Assembly: GCA_018669795.1 (NCBI GenBank)
Contig: JABHSQ010000005.1
Span: forward strand, 124,001-188,000
Length of the DNA: 64,000 nt
Reading direction: 5' to 3'
Source of the DNA: Flavobacteriaceae bacterium
Lineage (GTDB): Bacteria > Bacteroidota > Bacteroidia > Flavobacteriales > Flavobacteriaceae
How positions within the stretch are numbered: position 1 is the first letter of the stretch; each line of letters starts with the position of its first letter. This document shows, piece after piece, positions 17,286 through 26,139 of the stretch. The translations under genes and the position numbers were made by a program. The notes beneath the pieces were generated by a model. The model saw only the letters and a program-made list of their open reading frames with translations, searched no databases and had not been told where the DNA came from.

Positions 17286-17316
17286 GTTGTAATTATCTTC
17301 AATTTCCATATTTTTG
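17286..17316 (+). promoter_or_regulatory. Promoter of ndk
   Basis: TTG at 17286-17288 and TATTTTTG at 17309-17316, separated by 20 bp, match the Bacteroidota -33/-7 arrangement. Transcription would start near 17320, a dozen nt before the ATG at 17333, which supports that start and not the upstream TTG at 17282. Confidence 0.65.
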
Positions 17317-17332
17317 CAAAAATTTAAAAAAG

Positions 17333-17767
17333 ATGAGAACAGACAGAACGTTTACTATGTTAAAGCCAGATAGTGTTGAAAAAGGACATGTTGGTGCTAT
17401 ACTTGAAAAAATTACAGCTTCAGGATTTAGAATTGTTGCTATGAAACTTACACAAATGACTTCAGATGATGCAAAGGCTTTTTATGCTGTGCATAGTGAG
17501 CGTCCATTTTATGGCGAGTTAGTAGAATATATGACTCGTGGTCCTATTATTGCTGCGATTCTTGAAAAAAACAACGCCATGGAAGATTTTCGTACATTAA
17601 TTGGTGCTACAAATCCTGCAGATGCTGCAGAAGGTACTATTAGAAAATTATATGCAGCCTCTATAGGTGAAAATGCTGTTCACGGAAGTGACAGTGATGA
17701 AAACGCAGCAATTGAAGGTGCTTTTCATTTTTCAGGCAGAGAAATGTTTTGTTATTTTAGAATGTAG
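17333..17767 (+). CDS. ndk: Nucleoside diphosphate kinase
   Basis: A 144-residue protein with [13 protein letters not shown] at the N-terminus and the phospho-histidine motif [12 protein letters not shown]; near the end [12 protein letters not shown]. It transfers the gamma-phosphate of ATP to nucleoside diphosphates through the histidine. The start at 17333 ([10 protein letters not shown]) is set by the promoter at 17286-17316. It is monocistronic and divergent from the YtxH operon. Confidence 0.95.
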   Translation: MRTDRTFTMLKPDSVEKGHVGAILEKITASGFRIVAMKLTQMTSDDAKAFYAVHSERPFYGELVEYMTRGPIIAAILEKNNAMEDFRTLIGATNPADAAEGTIRKLYAASIGENAVHGSDSDENAAIEGAFHFSGREMFCYFRM

Positions 17768-17817
17768 CTTACGAAGTAAAAATTTATATAATTCACTTTT
17801 ACGTTATATTATATTCT

Positions 17818-18123
17818 TTATCGAAGTACTAGCTTCGTAATTATTTGTTTTCCCATTTCTTCATTAATCATAGTTATAATTTTTGTTTTCCCATAACTTA
17901 ACTCTTCTCTTAAAACAGAAGAACTTAATTGTATATATAGTGTCTCTCTATCTAATTTAATAGCAGTGGTGTATTTAGAAATAGCATTCCCCATTACCGA
18001 ATGCCAAGCTTCTTCAATAGATACCTTATCCAAGCCTTTTTGCAATCTATTTGCATCGATAAATCCTTTTAAGGCATTACCCATAGTACTATTATCACCT
18101 ATTCTGCCTTTTCTTTTTACCAT
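17818..18123 (-). CDS. DUF721/DciA-like protein
   Basis: A 101-residue protein of the DUF721 type: basic N-terminus, then VSIEEAWHSVMGNAISKYTTAI and LYIQLSSSVLREELSYGKTKII. DUF721 proteins include DciA, a loader of the replicative helicase DnaB in bacteria lacking DnaC. Its gene follows recF after a single base, a pairing common in this phylum and consistent with a role in replication. Confidence 0.82.
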   Translation of the reverse strand: MVKRKGRIGDNSTMGNALKGFIDANRLQKGLDKVSIEEAWHSVMGNAISKYTTAIKLDRETLYIQLSSSVLREELSYGKTKIITMINEEMGKQIITKLVLR

Positions 18124-18124
18124 T

Positions 18125-19204
18125 TTATAATTTAAACATTTTATAAGATTGATGTATTTTTTTAATCACATTTTCTGTTCTATCGGCGTGAGTATCACTA
18201 ATAAACAACTGTCCAAAATCTTCATTTTTAACTAAAGATATTATTTGCGCTACTCGCAGTTCATCCAGCTTATCAAAAATGTCATCCATTAATAATATTG
18301 GATTTACTTTGCTATGAGATTTTATAAAATCAAATTGCGCCAATTTTAAAGCTATTAAATATGATTTTTGTTGTCCCTGTGAACCAAATTTTTTAATAGG
18401 ATGCTCTTCAATTTCAAAATTAAGATCATCTTTATGAATACCATAATTGCTGTATTGTGTAATTTTATCTTTTGCCGCATTCTCTTCTAATAAAACCAAT
18501 AATTCATTTTCATTTAATTGACTTTTATAGGAAAGCATAACCGACTCCTTTGAATTGCTAATAGATTGGTATCGTTTTAAAAAAATGGGCATAAATTCTT
18601 CCAAAAACTTTTTACGCTTTTCAAAAATTGTAGTCCCTAAATCATGCAATTGTAAATTATAGATGTCTAGTGTTTCTTGATTGTGCGTATTATTGATTGC
18701 AAAGTATTTTAAAAGTGAATTTCGCTGTGTTAAAACCTTATTGTAATTTAATAAGGTTTGAAGGTAATTAGAATCACCTTGAGAGATGACACCATTAATA
18801 AATTTTCTTCGAGTCTCACTGCCTTCAATAATTAAATCCCTATCACTAGGAGATATGATAACTAAGGGTAAAAAACCTATATGCTCACTAAATTTGGCGT
18901 ACAATTTTCCATTGCGTTTGATTACCTTTTTCTGCCCTCTTTTAGCGCTAATAATAATTTTTTCTTCTCTATTTTTTTTTGTGTAATTACCTTCAACGAC
19001 AAAAAAAGCTTCTCCATGTTTGATATTTTGAATCGTTAAAGGATTAAAGTAACTTTTTCCGAAGGAAAGGTGATAAATTGCATCTAAAACATTCGTTTTG
19101 CCAACCCCATTATTACCAACTAAACAGTTAATCTTAGAATCGAACTGAAAAGAAACCGTTTCAAAGTTTTTGTAATTAAGAAGCGATAGGTTTTCTAAAG
19201 TCAT
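18125..19204 (-). CDS. recF: DNA replication and repair protein RecF
   Basis: A 359-residue SMC-like ATPase. Walker A is GNNGVGKT (residues 30-37), the signature region is [19 protein letters not shown] and Walker B is [12 protein letters not shown]. RecF binds DNA gaps and helps load RecA through RecO/RecR. Length and motif order are normal. It precedes the DciA-like gene by one base. Confidence 0.95.
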   Translation of the reverse strand: MTLENLSLLNYKNFETVSFQFDSKINCLVGNNGVGKTNVLDAIYHLSFGKSYFNPLTIQNIKHGEAFFVVEGNYTKKNREEKIIISAKRGQKKVIKRNGKLYAKFSEHIGFLPLVIISPSDRDLIIEGSETRRKFINGVISQGDSNYLQTLLNYNKVLTQRNSLLKYFAINNTHNQETLDIYNLQLHDLGTTIFEKRKKFLEEFMPIFLKRYQSISNSKESVMLSYKSQLNENELLVLLEENAAKDKITQYSNYGIHKDDLNFEIEEHPIKKFGSQGQQKSYLIALKLAQFDFIKSHSKVNPILLMDDIFDKLDELRVAQIISLVKNEDFGQLFISDTHADRTENVIKKIHQSYKMFKL

Positions 19205-19326
19205 ATTTTATAGCTGTTTATACGTTTTTTAGTATTAATTTATTAATTAAAAAGGCAGTATTTTAATCGATTGCAAATTATTGAAAAATAATAAAAAGTT
19301 GTGCTTTTATTATGTAATAAAAATTA

Positions 19327-19334
19327 TATTTTTG
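19327..19334 (+). promoter_or_regulatory. -7 promoter element for the TPR-ribH operon
   Basis: TATTTTTG is a full match to TAnnTTTG, about 20 nt upstream of the ATG at 19355. A TTG at 19299-19301 is 25 bp upstream, a little far for a -33 box. Confidence 0.55.
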
Positions 19335-19354
19335 CACAATAACAAAGTTAGATT

Positions 19355-20119
19355 ATGGCAACATATAAGAAAAGAGGGGATAAACCTAAAAATCAGGCCG
19401 AGAAGATTTCTCAGATAGAACAAGAAAGTACTACGGCAGAAGTATTTAGCACCCTAGATGAAGGAGCTTCAAGAACCGAAGCTTGGGTAGAAAAAAATCA
19501 AAAGGCAATTTTAATACTTGTTGGAGTTGTTGCAATAAGTGTTTTAGGATATTTAGGATATCAAAAATTGATCCAAGAACCTAAAGAGTCTGAAGCAATG
19601 AACGAAATGTTTCAAGCGCAATTTTACTTTGAAGCAGCATTAATTGCTTCTAAAAAGGATTCGCTTTTTAATTTATCTTTAAATGGAGCTAATGGTAAAT
19701 TTGGATTTGTAGATATTATAGGTAATTATGGTGGTACAAATGCTGCTAATTTAGCAACGTATTATGCTGGTATAGCTTATTTAAATACTAATAAATACCA
19801 AGAAGCAATTCAGTATTTAGACAAATTTAAAGCTAATGATACTAATGTTGCTCCAATTGCAAAAGGAGCAATAGGTGATGCATTTGCACAATTAGAACAG
19901 CCAGAAGAGGCTTTAAAATACTATGAAAAAGCTGCTTCAATGAGCGCTAGTGAATTAACAGCGCCTCGCTTTTTATTAAAAGCAGGGATTACGGCAACTA
20001 CTTTAGGAAAGGAAGACTTAGCATTAAAACAATTTAATGCAATTATTGAAAAATATCCTAAATCTCCAGAAGCTGAAAAAGCTATCTTATATCAAGGAAA
20101 AGCAGAAGCAATGAAGTAA
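19355..20119 (+). CDS. Membrane-anchored tetratricopeptide repeat protein
   Basis: A 254-residue protein with a basic cytoplasmic N-terminus, one transmembrane helix (about 51-69, ILILVGVVAISVLGYLGY) and a periplasmic-side domain with TPR units (YYAGIAYLNTNKYQEAIQYL; GDAFAQLEQPEEALKYYEKAA; LGKEDLALKQFNAIIEKYPKSPEA). The layout is that of YfgM/TPR_21 proteins, which in other bacteria associate with the Sec translocon and periplasmic chaperones. The ribH gene follows after 5 bp. Confidence 0.83.
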   Translation: MATYKKRGDKPKNQAEKISQIEQESTTAEVFSTLDEGASRTEAWVEKNQKAILILVGVVAISVLGYLGYQKLIQEPKESEAMNEMFQAQFYFEAALIASKKDSLFNLSLNGANGKFGFVDIIGNYGGTNAANLATYYAGIAYLNTNKYQEAIQYLDKFKANDTNVAPIAKGAIGDAFAQLEQPEEALKYYEKAASMSASELTAPRFLLKAGITATTLGKEDLALKQFNAIIEKYPKSPEAEKAILYQGKAEAMK

Positions 20120-20124
20120 TAAAT

Positions 20125-20622
20125 ATGGCTACTGAAAATAATAACTTATCAGTTTACGATAAAACAACAATCCCAAACGCGAAAAATTTTCGGTTTGGGA
20201 TTATTGTTTCTGAGTGGAATCCTAAAATCACAGAAGGTATGTTTCAAGGCGCTTTTGATGCAATTATAGATTGTGGAGGTATTAAAGAAAATATCGTTCG
20301 ATGGAATGTGCCAGGAAGTTTTGAATTGGTTTATGGTTGTAAGAAAATGCAAAAAAGCTATGAAATGCTTGATGCTATTATTGCAATTGGAAGTGTTATA
20401 GAGGGCGAAACCAAGCACTTTGATTACGTATGTGAAGCTACTACTAACGGTATTATGCAATTAAACTTGCAAAGTGATATTCCAGTAATGTTTTGTGTTT
20501 TAACTGATAGAACACTTCAACAAGCAATTGACCGTAGCGGAGGAATTCATGGCAATAAAGGAGTTGAAGCTGCAATAGTCGCTATTAAAATGGCGCAGTT
20601 ACGAAAAGACGCTAAATTTTAA
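20125..20622 (+). CDS. ribH: 6,7-dimethyl-8-ribityllumazine synthase
   Basis: A 165-residue enzyme that joins 5-amino-6-ribitylamino-uracil and 3,4-dihydroxybutanone phosphate, the penultimate step of riboflavin synthesis. Motifs seen: SEWN (29-32), PGSFELVYG (63-71), AIGSVIEGETKHFDYV with the catalytic His98. No other rib genes are in the window and no FMN riboswitch was seen upstream. Probably co-transcribed with the TPR gene. Confidence 0.95.
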   Translation: MATENNNLSVYDKTTIPNAKNFRFGIIVSEWNPKITEGMFQGAFDAIIDCGGIKENIVRWNVPGSFELVYGCKKMQKSYEMLDAIIAIGSVIEGETKHFDYVCEATTNGIMQLNLQSDIPVMFCVLTDRTLQQAIDRSGGIHGNKGVEAAIVAIKMAQLRKDAKF

Positions 20623-20656
20623 TATTTAAGAATTATTTTTTAGCTTTTGGATTTTC

Positions 20657-20664
20657 TATCTTTG
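20657..20664 (+). promoter_or_regulatory. -7 promoter element for the PIF1-like helicase gene
   Basis: TATCTTTG matches TAnnTTTG and gives a leader of about 35 nt before the ATG at 20702. No good -33 element. Confidence 0.5.
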
Positions 20665-20701
20665 AATACTAGAAATACCATTTTTCCTTTTAAAAGATGA
20701 A

Positions 20702-23128
20702 ATGCCTAAAAATCCAGAATTAGACTTATCTTGGGATTTTGTTGAAAAAACAGATCGTTCTATTTTTTTAACAGGAAAAGCAGGTACTGGAAAAACCACC
20801 TTTTTACATTCGTTAAAATCTAATTCCTTAAAAAGATTAATTGTAGTAGCACCTACTGGTGTTGCAGCAATTAATGCAAAAGGAGTTACCATTCATTCTT
20901 TTTTTCAAATGCCTTTTGGCCCTATTTTACCGGAGGGATCTTCCTTTCAGAAAAAAGAATCTTCATTTCAGCATAAATTTAGTAAGATAAAAATCAATAT
21001 TATTAAATCATTAGATGTATTAATAATTGACGAAATAAGTATGGTTCGTGCAGATTTGTTAGATGGAATCGATCAAGTTTTACGTCGTTACCGAGATCGG
21101 ACTAAAGTGTTTGGAGGTCTTCAGGTTTTAATGATTGGTGATTTACAGCAATTGGCACCTGTTGTTAAAAATAACGAATGGGAGCTCTTAAAACCCTACT
21201 ATAACACACCGTATTTTTTTAGTAGTAAAGCTTTTATTGAAAGTGCTACCGTAAATATTGAATTGAAACATATTTACCGACAGGATAATCAGCGTTTTAT
21301 TAAAATATTAAACGAGATAAGGAATAACAATCTTTCAGATGATTCGATTACTGAATTAAATAAAAGATACTTACCCGATTTTACCCCAAAGCAAGACGAA
21401 GGATACATTACTTTAACAACCCATAATGGAAGGGCTAATGTTCTTAATGATAAAGAACTTGAGAAATTAAAAGGTAAGTCTCAAAGTTATAAAGCCATTA
21501 TACAAGGTAAGTTCCAAGAATCTTCCTATCCAACTCACGAAAAGTTAATCTTAAAAAAAGGAGCTCAGGTGATGTTTATTAAAAATGATAGCAATCCTGA
21601 AAAGCGATATTATAATGGGAAAATAGGAACAATAATAGCACTGGATAAAAAAGAGATACGAGTTTTTTGTAAAGGTGACATAGAAGATAGTATCGTGACT
21701 CCACAAACCTGGGAAAATGTAAATTATACCCTACATCCTGAAACCAAAGAAATTTCAGAAAACTCCATTGGCTCTTTTTCGCAAATGCCATTACGTTTAG
21801 CTTGGGCAATTACTATTCATAAAAGCCAGGGATTAACTTTTGATAAAGCCATTATCGATGCCAACGCTGCTTTTGCTCACGGCCAGACTTATGTAGCATT
21901 AAGTCGTTGTAGGACTTTAGTAGGTATTGTGTTAAAAAACAAAATAGCTGCAGAGAGTATCATCACAGATTCCCGAGTTACTTCATTTAATAATAATGTT
22001 GCTGAAAACCCACCAAATCAGTTCGATTTAAATGATTCACAAAAAGTGTTTCAATTAAACATGATTGCAGAATTAATAAATTATTATCAATTCATGTTTC
22101 CTGTAAATAGATTAATTGAAATCTATAACCGCAATAAAAATAGTTTTCAAGGAACTATTATCAATCCATTAACTGAAATAAAAGAAGTTGGAGTACAACC
22201 GATTTTGATGATCGCTAATAGTTTTAATAATCAATTAAAAAAATTATGTGAAGATGTTATTTTACCTGAAAATAAAACAGTTGTTTTGGAAAGAATTCAT
22301 AAAGCCATTACCTACTTTATAAAGCATACTAAAGATAAAATTAAAGCTCCTTTTGAAGCGCTAACTTTTTCTACCGAAGATAAAGTACTTCAAAAGGATT
22401 TCGATAAAAATTTAAATACCATAGAAGAATACATCAAAATAAAACTGTTTTGTTTATATGGGTTAAGCGGTTCTTTTACAATTAAAAAATACTTAAAATT
22501 AAGAACCGAAGCTGTTTTGTTAAATATTACTCAACCAAAAAAAGTCAAAGAATTTAAAGCCGAAACGGAACATCCTAAATTATTTGAAATGCTTCGAAAT
22601 CTTAGAGATGCAGTTTCAAGTTCAGAGGACATTCCACATTTTCAGGTTTTCACACAACATACCTTATACGAAATGTGTGATGTTTTGCCTTTAAATAAAA
22701 AGCAATTAAAAGCCATTCACGGAATGGGAAAAATTAGAGTTGAAAAATATGGAGTTGAGATTTTAGAAATAATCAATGAATATGCAGATGAAAATAATGT
22801 AATTGTTGAAGAAATAATAGTGGAAGAAAAACTTAAAAAAGAGAACACAAAGCTTACTTCATTAAAAATGTTTAAAGGGGGATTATCTATGGCTGAGATT
22901 GCAACTCAACGGGAATTAGTAATAGGTACCATCGAATTTCATTTAGCATCCTACATTACAACTGGAGAAATAGATATGTATGATTTGATCACTGAAGAGC
23001 GATTTTTAGAATTAAAAAAGCAGGTCAAAAGCTTAAAATTTGAAAATCTAACAGATTTAAAAAATAAACTAAAAGATACGTATTCTTATTTTGAATTGAG
23101 AATAGTTATAAATGAATTAAATAAGTAA
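20702..23128 (+). CDS. PIF1-like superfamily 1 helicase with C-terminal HRDC-like and helix-turn-helix regions
   Basis: An 808-residue ATP-dependent DNA helicase. Residues about 1-420 form the SF1B core: Walker A GKAGTGKT (25-32), VVAPTGVAAINAKG, Walker B IIDEIS, GDLQQLAPV and the late motifs AITIHKSQGLTFD and YVALSRCRT, as in PIF1/RecD2. The C-terminal half has an HRDC-like segment (LFEMLRNLRDAV ... LNKKQLKAIHGMGKIRVEKYG) and then a helix-turn-helix-like segment (KGGLSMAEIATQRELVIGTIEFHL), a combination also found at the end of RecQ helicases. It probably acts on structured or replication-associated DNA. A second ATG at 20697 is out of frame. Confidence 0.88.
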   Translation: MPKNPELDLSWDFVEKTDRSIFLTGKAGTGKTTFLHSLKSNSLKRLIVVAPTGVAAINAKGVTIHSFFQMPFGPILPEGSSFQKKESSFQHKFSKIKINIIKSLDVLIIDEISMVRADLLDGIDQVLRRYRDRTKVFGGLQVLMIGDLQQLAPVVKNNEWELLKPYYNTPYFFSSKAFIESATVNIELKHIYRQDNQRFIKILNEIRNNNLSDDSITELNKRYLPDFTPKQDEGYITLTTHNGRANVLNDKELEKLKGKSQSYKAIIQGKFQESSYPTHEKLILKKGAQVMFIKNDSNPEKRYYNGKIGTIIALDKKEIRVFCKGDIEDSIVTPQTWENVNYTLHPETKEISENSIGSFSQMPLRLAWAITIHKSQGLTFDKAIIDANAAFAHGQTYVALSRCRTLVGIVLKNKIAAESIITDSRVTSFNNNVAENPPNQFDLNDSQKVFQLNMIAELINYYQFMFPVNRLIEIYNRNKNSFQGTIINPLTEIKEVGVQPILMIANSFNNQLKKLCEDVILPENKTVVLERIHKAITYFIKHTKDKIKAPFEALTFSTEDKVLQKDFDKNLNTIEEYIKIKLFCLYGLSGSFTIKKYLKLRTEAVLLNITQPKKVKEFKAETEHPKLFEMLRNLRDAVSSSEDIPHFQVFTQHTLYEMCDVLPLNKKQLKAIHGMGKIRVEKYGVEILEIINEYADENNVIVEEIIVEEKLKKENTKLTSLKMFKGGLSMAEIATQRELVIGTIEFHLASYITTGEIDMYDLITEERFLELKKQVKSLKFENLTDLKNKLKDTYSYFELRIVINELNK

Positions 23129-23210
23129 TTTTCCTGACACTCTTAATTTTGGTACATTTATTGTTAATATTACGATTGTTAAAACACTTAAAAAACCGAA
23201 GGAATTTAAT

Positions 23211-23218
23211 TACATTTG
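23211..23218 (+). promoter_or_regulatory. -7 promoter element before the small membrane protein and mutL
   Basis: TACATTTG fits TAnnTTTG and ends 4 nt before the ATG at 23223, again implying a leaderless start. No matching -33 element in the normal window. Confidence 0.5.
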
Positions 23219-23222
23219 ATTT

Positions 23223-23507
23223 ATGGGAATTTTGAAACCTCGTAAAAATAAAAAATTCGGATACGAACCTCGCCATTATAATAATGATGGAGAAGGTAGT
23301 CCTTTTCAAATGGAACACAAGTTTGATAAGTATCGAACAACTATAGGTGACGGGAATAATTTAAAAGCAAAGTTTAAAATGGCCTTAGAGGATTTTAAAA
23401 GTACTTCAGACAAGAAAACCAATAAAAGAGTGCTTTTGATTATTTTAATTTTAATTCTTGTTTTTCTATTTATTATTGATTTCGATTTATCCATATTTTT
23501 TAATTAA
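23223..23507 (+). CDS. Small membrane protein upstream of mutL
   Basis: A 94-residue protein with a basic N-terminus (MGILKPRKNKKFGYEPRHY), a polar middle and a C-terminal transmembrane helix (about 69-88, VLLIILILILVFLFIIDF). In related genomes I recall homologues carrying the label riboflavin synthase subunit beta; nothing in this sequence supports that enzyme, and the true lumazine synthase is at 20125. Function unknown. mutL starts 3 bp after its stop, so the two are co-transcribed. Confidence 0.8.
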   Translation: MGILKPRKNKKFGYEPRHYNNDGEGSPFQMEHKFDKYRTTIGDGNNLKAKFKMALEDFKSTSDKKTNKRVLLIILILILVFLFIIDFDLSIFFN

Positions 23508-23510
23508 AAA

Positions 23511-25361
23511 ATGGCAGACATTATACAATTATTACCGGATCATGTTGCCAATCAAATTGCTGCTGGAGAAGTAATTCAGAGACCTGCCTCACTTGTAAAG
23601 GAATTGCTTGAAAATGCAATTGACGCAAAAGCAACTTCAGTGAATTTATTAATTAAAGATGCCGGAAAAACATTAGTTCAAGTAATTGATAATGGAATTG
23701 GAATGAGTATTACAGATGCTCGTTTTTGTTTTGAAAGGCATGCAACTTCAAAGATAAAAGCTGCTGAAGATTTATTTAATATAAATACAAAAGGCTTTAG
23801 AGGTGAAGCTTTAGCCTCTATTGCTGCTATTGCTCACGTAGAATTGAAAACTAAAAGGGAGCTTGATGAAGTTGGCACTCATATTATAATTGAAGGGAGC
23901 TCCTTAAGATCTCAAGATGCAGCTGTTGTGCCTATAGGTACTTCTATTTCCGTTAAAAATTTATTTTATAATATTCCTGCCAGGCGAAATTTTTTAAAAA
24001 GCTATACCGTTGAAACAAGACATATAATTGACGAGTTTCATAGAGTTGCCCTTGCACATTCACAAGTAGCATTTTCATTTATTAATAATGGAAGTACTGT
24101 TTTTAATTTACCAGCTTCCAATATAAGACAAAGAATTGTCAATATTTTTGGAACAAAAACCAACGAAAAACTAGTTCCAGTTTCTGAAGAAACCGAAATT
24201 GTAAGTTTAGAAGGCTTTGTGGTTAAACCTGAATTTGCAAAAAAAGGAAGGGGAGAACAATTTTTCTTTGTCAATAATCGATTTATAAAAAGTCCTTATT
24301 TGCACCACGCAATAATTTCAGCTTTTGAAGGATTGATAAAAGAAGGCGGACAACCTGGTTATTTTTTATTTTTGGAGGTAAATACTCAATCTATTGATAT
24401 CAATATTCATCCTACCAAAACAGAAATTAAATTTGACGATGAACATGCTATTTATGCAATGCTAAGAGCTTCGGTGAAGCATAGTTTGGGTCAGTTTAGT
24501 ATCGTACCTGTTTTGGACTTTAATAAGGATCCAGAAATGGTAACTCCTTATGATTTTAATACTAAAAATCCTATAGCTCCAACTATTGAAGTTGATAGAA
24601 ATTTTAATCCTTTTGAAAAAGAACAAAGTCGACGAAATGATTATGCATCTTTTAAAGAGAGTAGTACTTCGCAACTAAATTCATGGGAGGCGATGTATGT
24701 TGGTTTAAAAAGCGATGAAAATTCATTAGACCTAGAATCTATAGAATTTGAAAGTGAAGAAGTGACCGGAAGTTTTTTTGAAAGTGAAGAAAAAACTCCA
24801 AGCGATATTACTTTTCAGCTTCAAAATAAATACATCATGAGTCCCATTAAAAGTGGAATTATGGTGATTCATCAAAACCTTGCTCATCAAAGAGTTTTGT
24901 ACGAATCTATTTTAAAAAATATAACCGTAAAAGAAGCAATTAGTCAACAATTACTTTTTCCGTTGCGTTTAAATTTCACAAGTCAAGACATTGAGATATT
25001 AAAAAATATTCAAGAACAATTAGAACATACTGGGTTCGGATTTTCTGCGTTTGAAGAAGATATTATAGAAATTAACGGAATACCAATTGTTGTTAAGGAA
25101 AGTGAAATTAAGAATGTTTTGGAAAGCTTGGTGAATGATATTCAAACTGATATACCAGATGTAGGTTTTAGTCAAAACGATTTATTGGCAAAATCATTAG
25201 CAAAGTCATTAGCTATAAAAACTGGAAAACCAATGAATGTATTAGAACAAGAGTATTTAGTGCATCAGCTTTTTGCTTGTAAGGAACCTACCAAATCACC
25301 AACTAATAAACCAGTATTGATGATTTTAGATGCATCGGATATTGATAAAAAATTTAATTAA
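23511..25361 (+). CDS. mutL: DNA mismatch repair protein MutL
   Basis: A 616-residue GHKL ATPase. The N-terminal ATP-binding motifs are intact: LLENAIDA, DNGIGM, GFRGEALASI. The C-terminal dimerisation domain is present, but the endonuclease motif usually written DQHAxxExxxxE reads HQNLAHQRVLYE, and the CPHGRP-type motif reads SPTNKP after LFACKE, so the metal-binding residues look lost. It should act as a matchmaker between MutS and later repair proteins. The rhomboid gene follows with no gap, one base after the stop codon. Confidence 0.94.
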   Translation: MADIIQLLPDHVANQIAAGEVIQRPASLVKELLENAIDAKATSVNLLIKDAGKTLVQVIDNGIGMSITDARFCFERHATSKIKAAEDLFNINTKGFRGEALASIAAIAHVELKTKRELDEVGTHIIIEGSSLRSQDAAVVPIGTSISVKNLFYNIPARRNFLKSYTVETRHIIDEFHRVALAHSQVAFSFINNGSTVFNLPASNIRQRIVNIFGTKTNEKLVPVSEETEIVSLEGFVVKPEFAKKGRGEQFFFVNNRFIKSPYLHHAIISAFEGLIKEGGQPGYFLFLEVNTQSIDINIHPTKTEIKFDDEHAIYAMLRASVKHSLGQFSIVPVLDFNKDPEMVTPYDFNTKNPIAPTIEVDRNFNPFEKEQSRRNDYASFKESSTSQLNSWEAMYVGLKSDENSLDLESIEFESEEVTGSFFESEEKTPSDITFQLQNKYIMSPIKSGIMVIHQNLAHQRVLYESILKNITVKEAISQQLLFPLRLNFTSQDIEILKNIQEQLEHTGFGFSAFEEDIIEINGIPIVVKESEIKNVLESLVNDIQTDIPDVGFSQNDLLAKSLAKSLAIKTGKPMNVLEQEYLVHQLFACKEPTKSPTNKPVLMILDASDIDKKFN

Positions 25362-26096
25362 ATGGGAAGAATTTCTGAAACTATAAAAGCACTTATAATT
25401 GTTAATGTAATTTTCTTTATTGGCTCTAGCTTTTTAGGTGATGTTGCGTATAAATTATTTGCATTATTTTATTTTGAAAATCCTAATTTTCAATATTGGC
25501 AGCCGCTAACACATATGTTTATGCACGGAGGATTGATGCATATATTATTTAATATGTATGCACTATGGGCATTTGGATCTCCATTAGAACAGATTTGGGG
25601 TCGCAAAAAATTTTTGTTCTTCTATTTTTCTGCAGGTTTAGGTGCAGCTTTAATTCATACACTGGTAAATTATTACCAAGTACAAGAAGGGATGAGTGCA
25701 TTGCTAAATATAGGAATGAACCAAACAGAAATTATAAATATGTTAACTACAGGTCAATATAATTCAGGTATTTTGGAGTCTGTGTCAGTAGAACGTATAG
25801 AAGCATTATATGCTAGTTTTAATACCCCAGCAGTAGGTGCTTCAGGTGCTATATATGGCGTTTTAGTAGCATTTGGATTAATGTATCCTAATGCAGAATT
25901 AATGTTGATATTTTTGCCAATTCCAATAAAAGCAAAATATTTTATTCCTTTAATCATAGTAGGAGATTTGTTTTTTGGAATCACAGGAACTTCCACAGGT
26001 GTAGCACATTTTGCTCATCTTGGAGGGGCCTTATTTGGTTTTATTATGGCATATTATTGGAAAAAAAATAGTTTTGACTCACACCGTTGGAATTAA
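25362..26096 (+). CDS. Rhomboid family intramembrane serine protease (first of two)
   Basis: A 244-residue polytopic membrane protein. The catalytic serine is S161 in GASGAIYG and the histidine H219 in AHFAHLGGALFG; the HxxxN-type oxyanion residues are H60 and N64 in HGGLMHILFNMY. All key residues are present, so it should cleave transmembrane substrates. An extra loop of about 50 residues (roughly 103-155) separates TM segments. It begins one base after mutL ends and is followed by a second rhomboid. Confidence 0.92.
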   Translation: MGRISETIKALIIVNVIFFIGSSFLGDVAYKLFALFYFENPNFQYWQPLTHMFMHGGLMHILFNMYALWAFGSPLEQIWGRKKFLFFYFSAGLGAALIHTLVNYYQVQEGMSALLNIGMNQTEIINMLTTGQYNSGILESVSVERIEALYASFNTPAVGASGAIYGVLVAFGLMYPNAELMLIFLPIPIKAKYFIPLIIVGDLFFGITGTSTGVAHFAHLGGALFGFIMAYYWKKNSFDSHRWN

Positions 26097-26139
26097 ATTA
26101 ATAAGTTAATAACAGTTAAGATATTTTAAACTTAAACAA

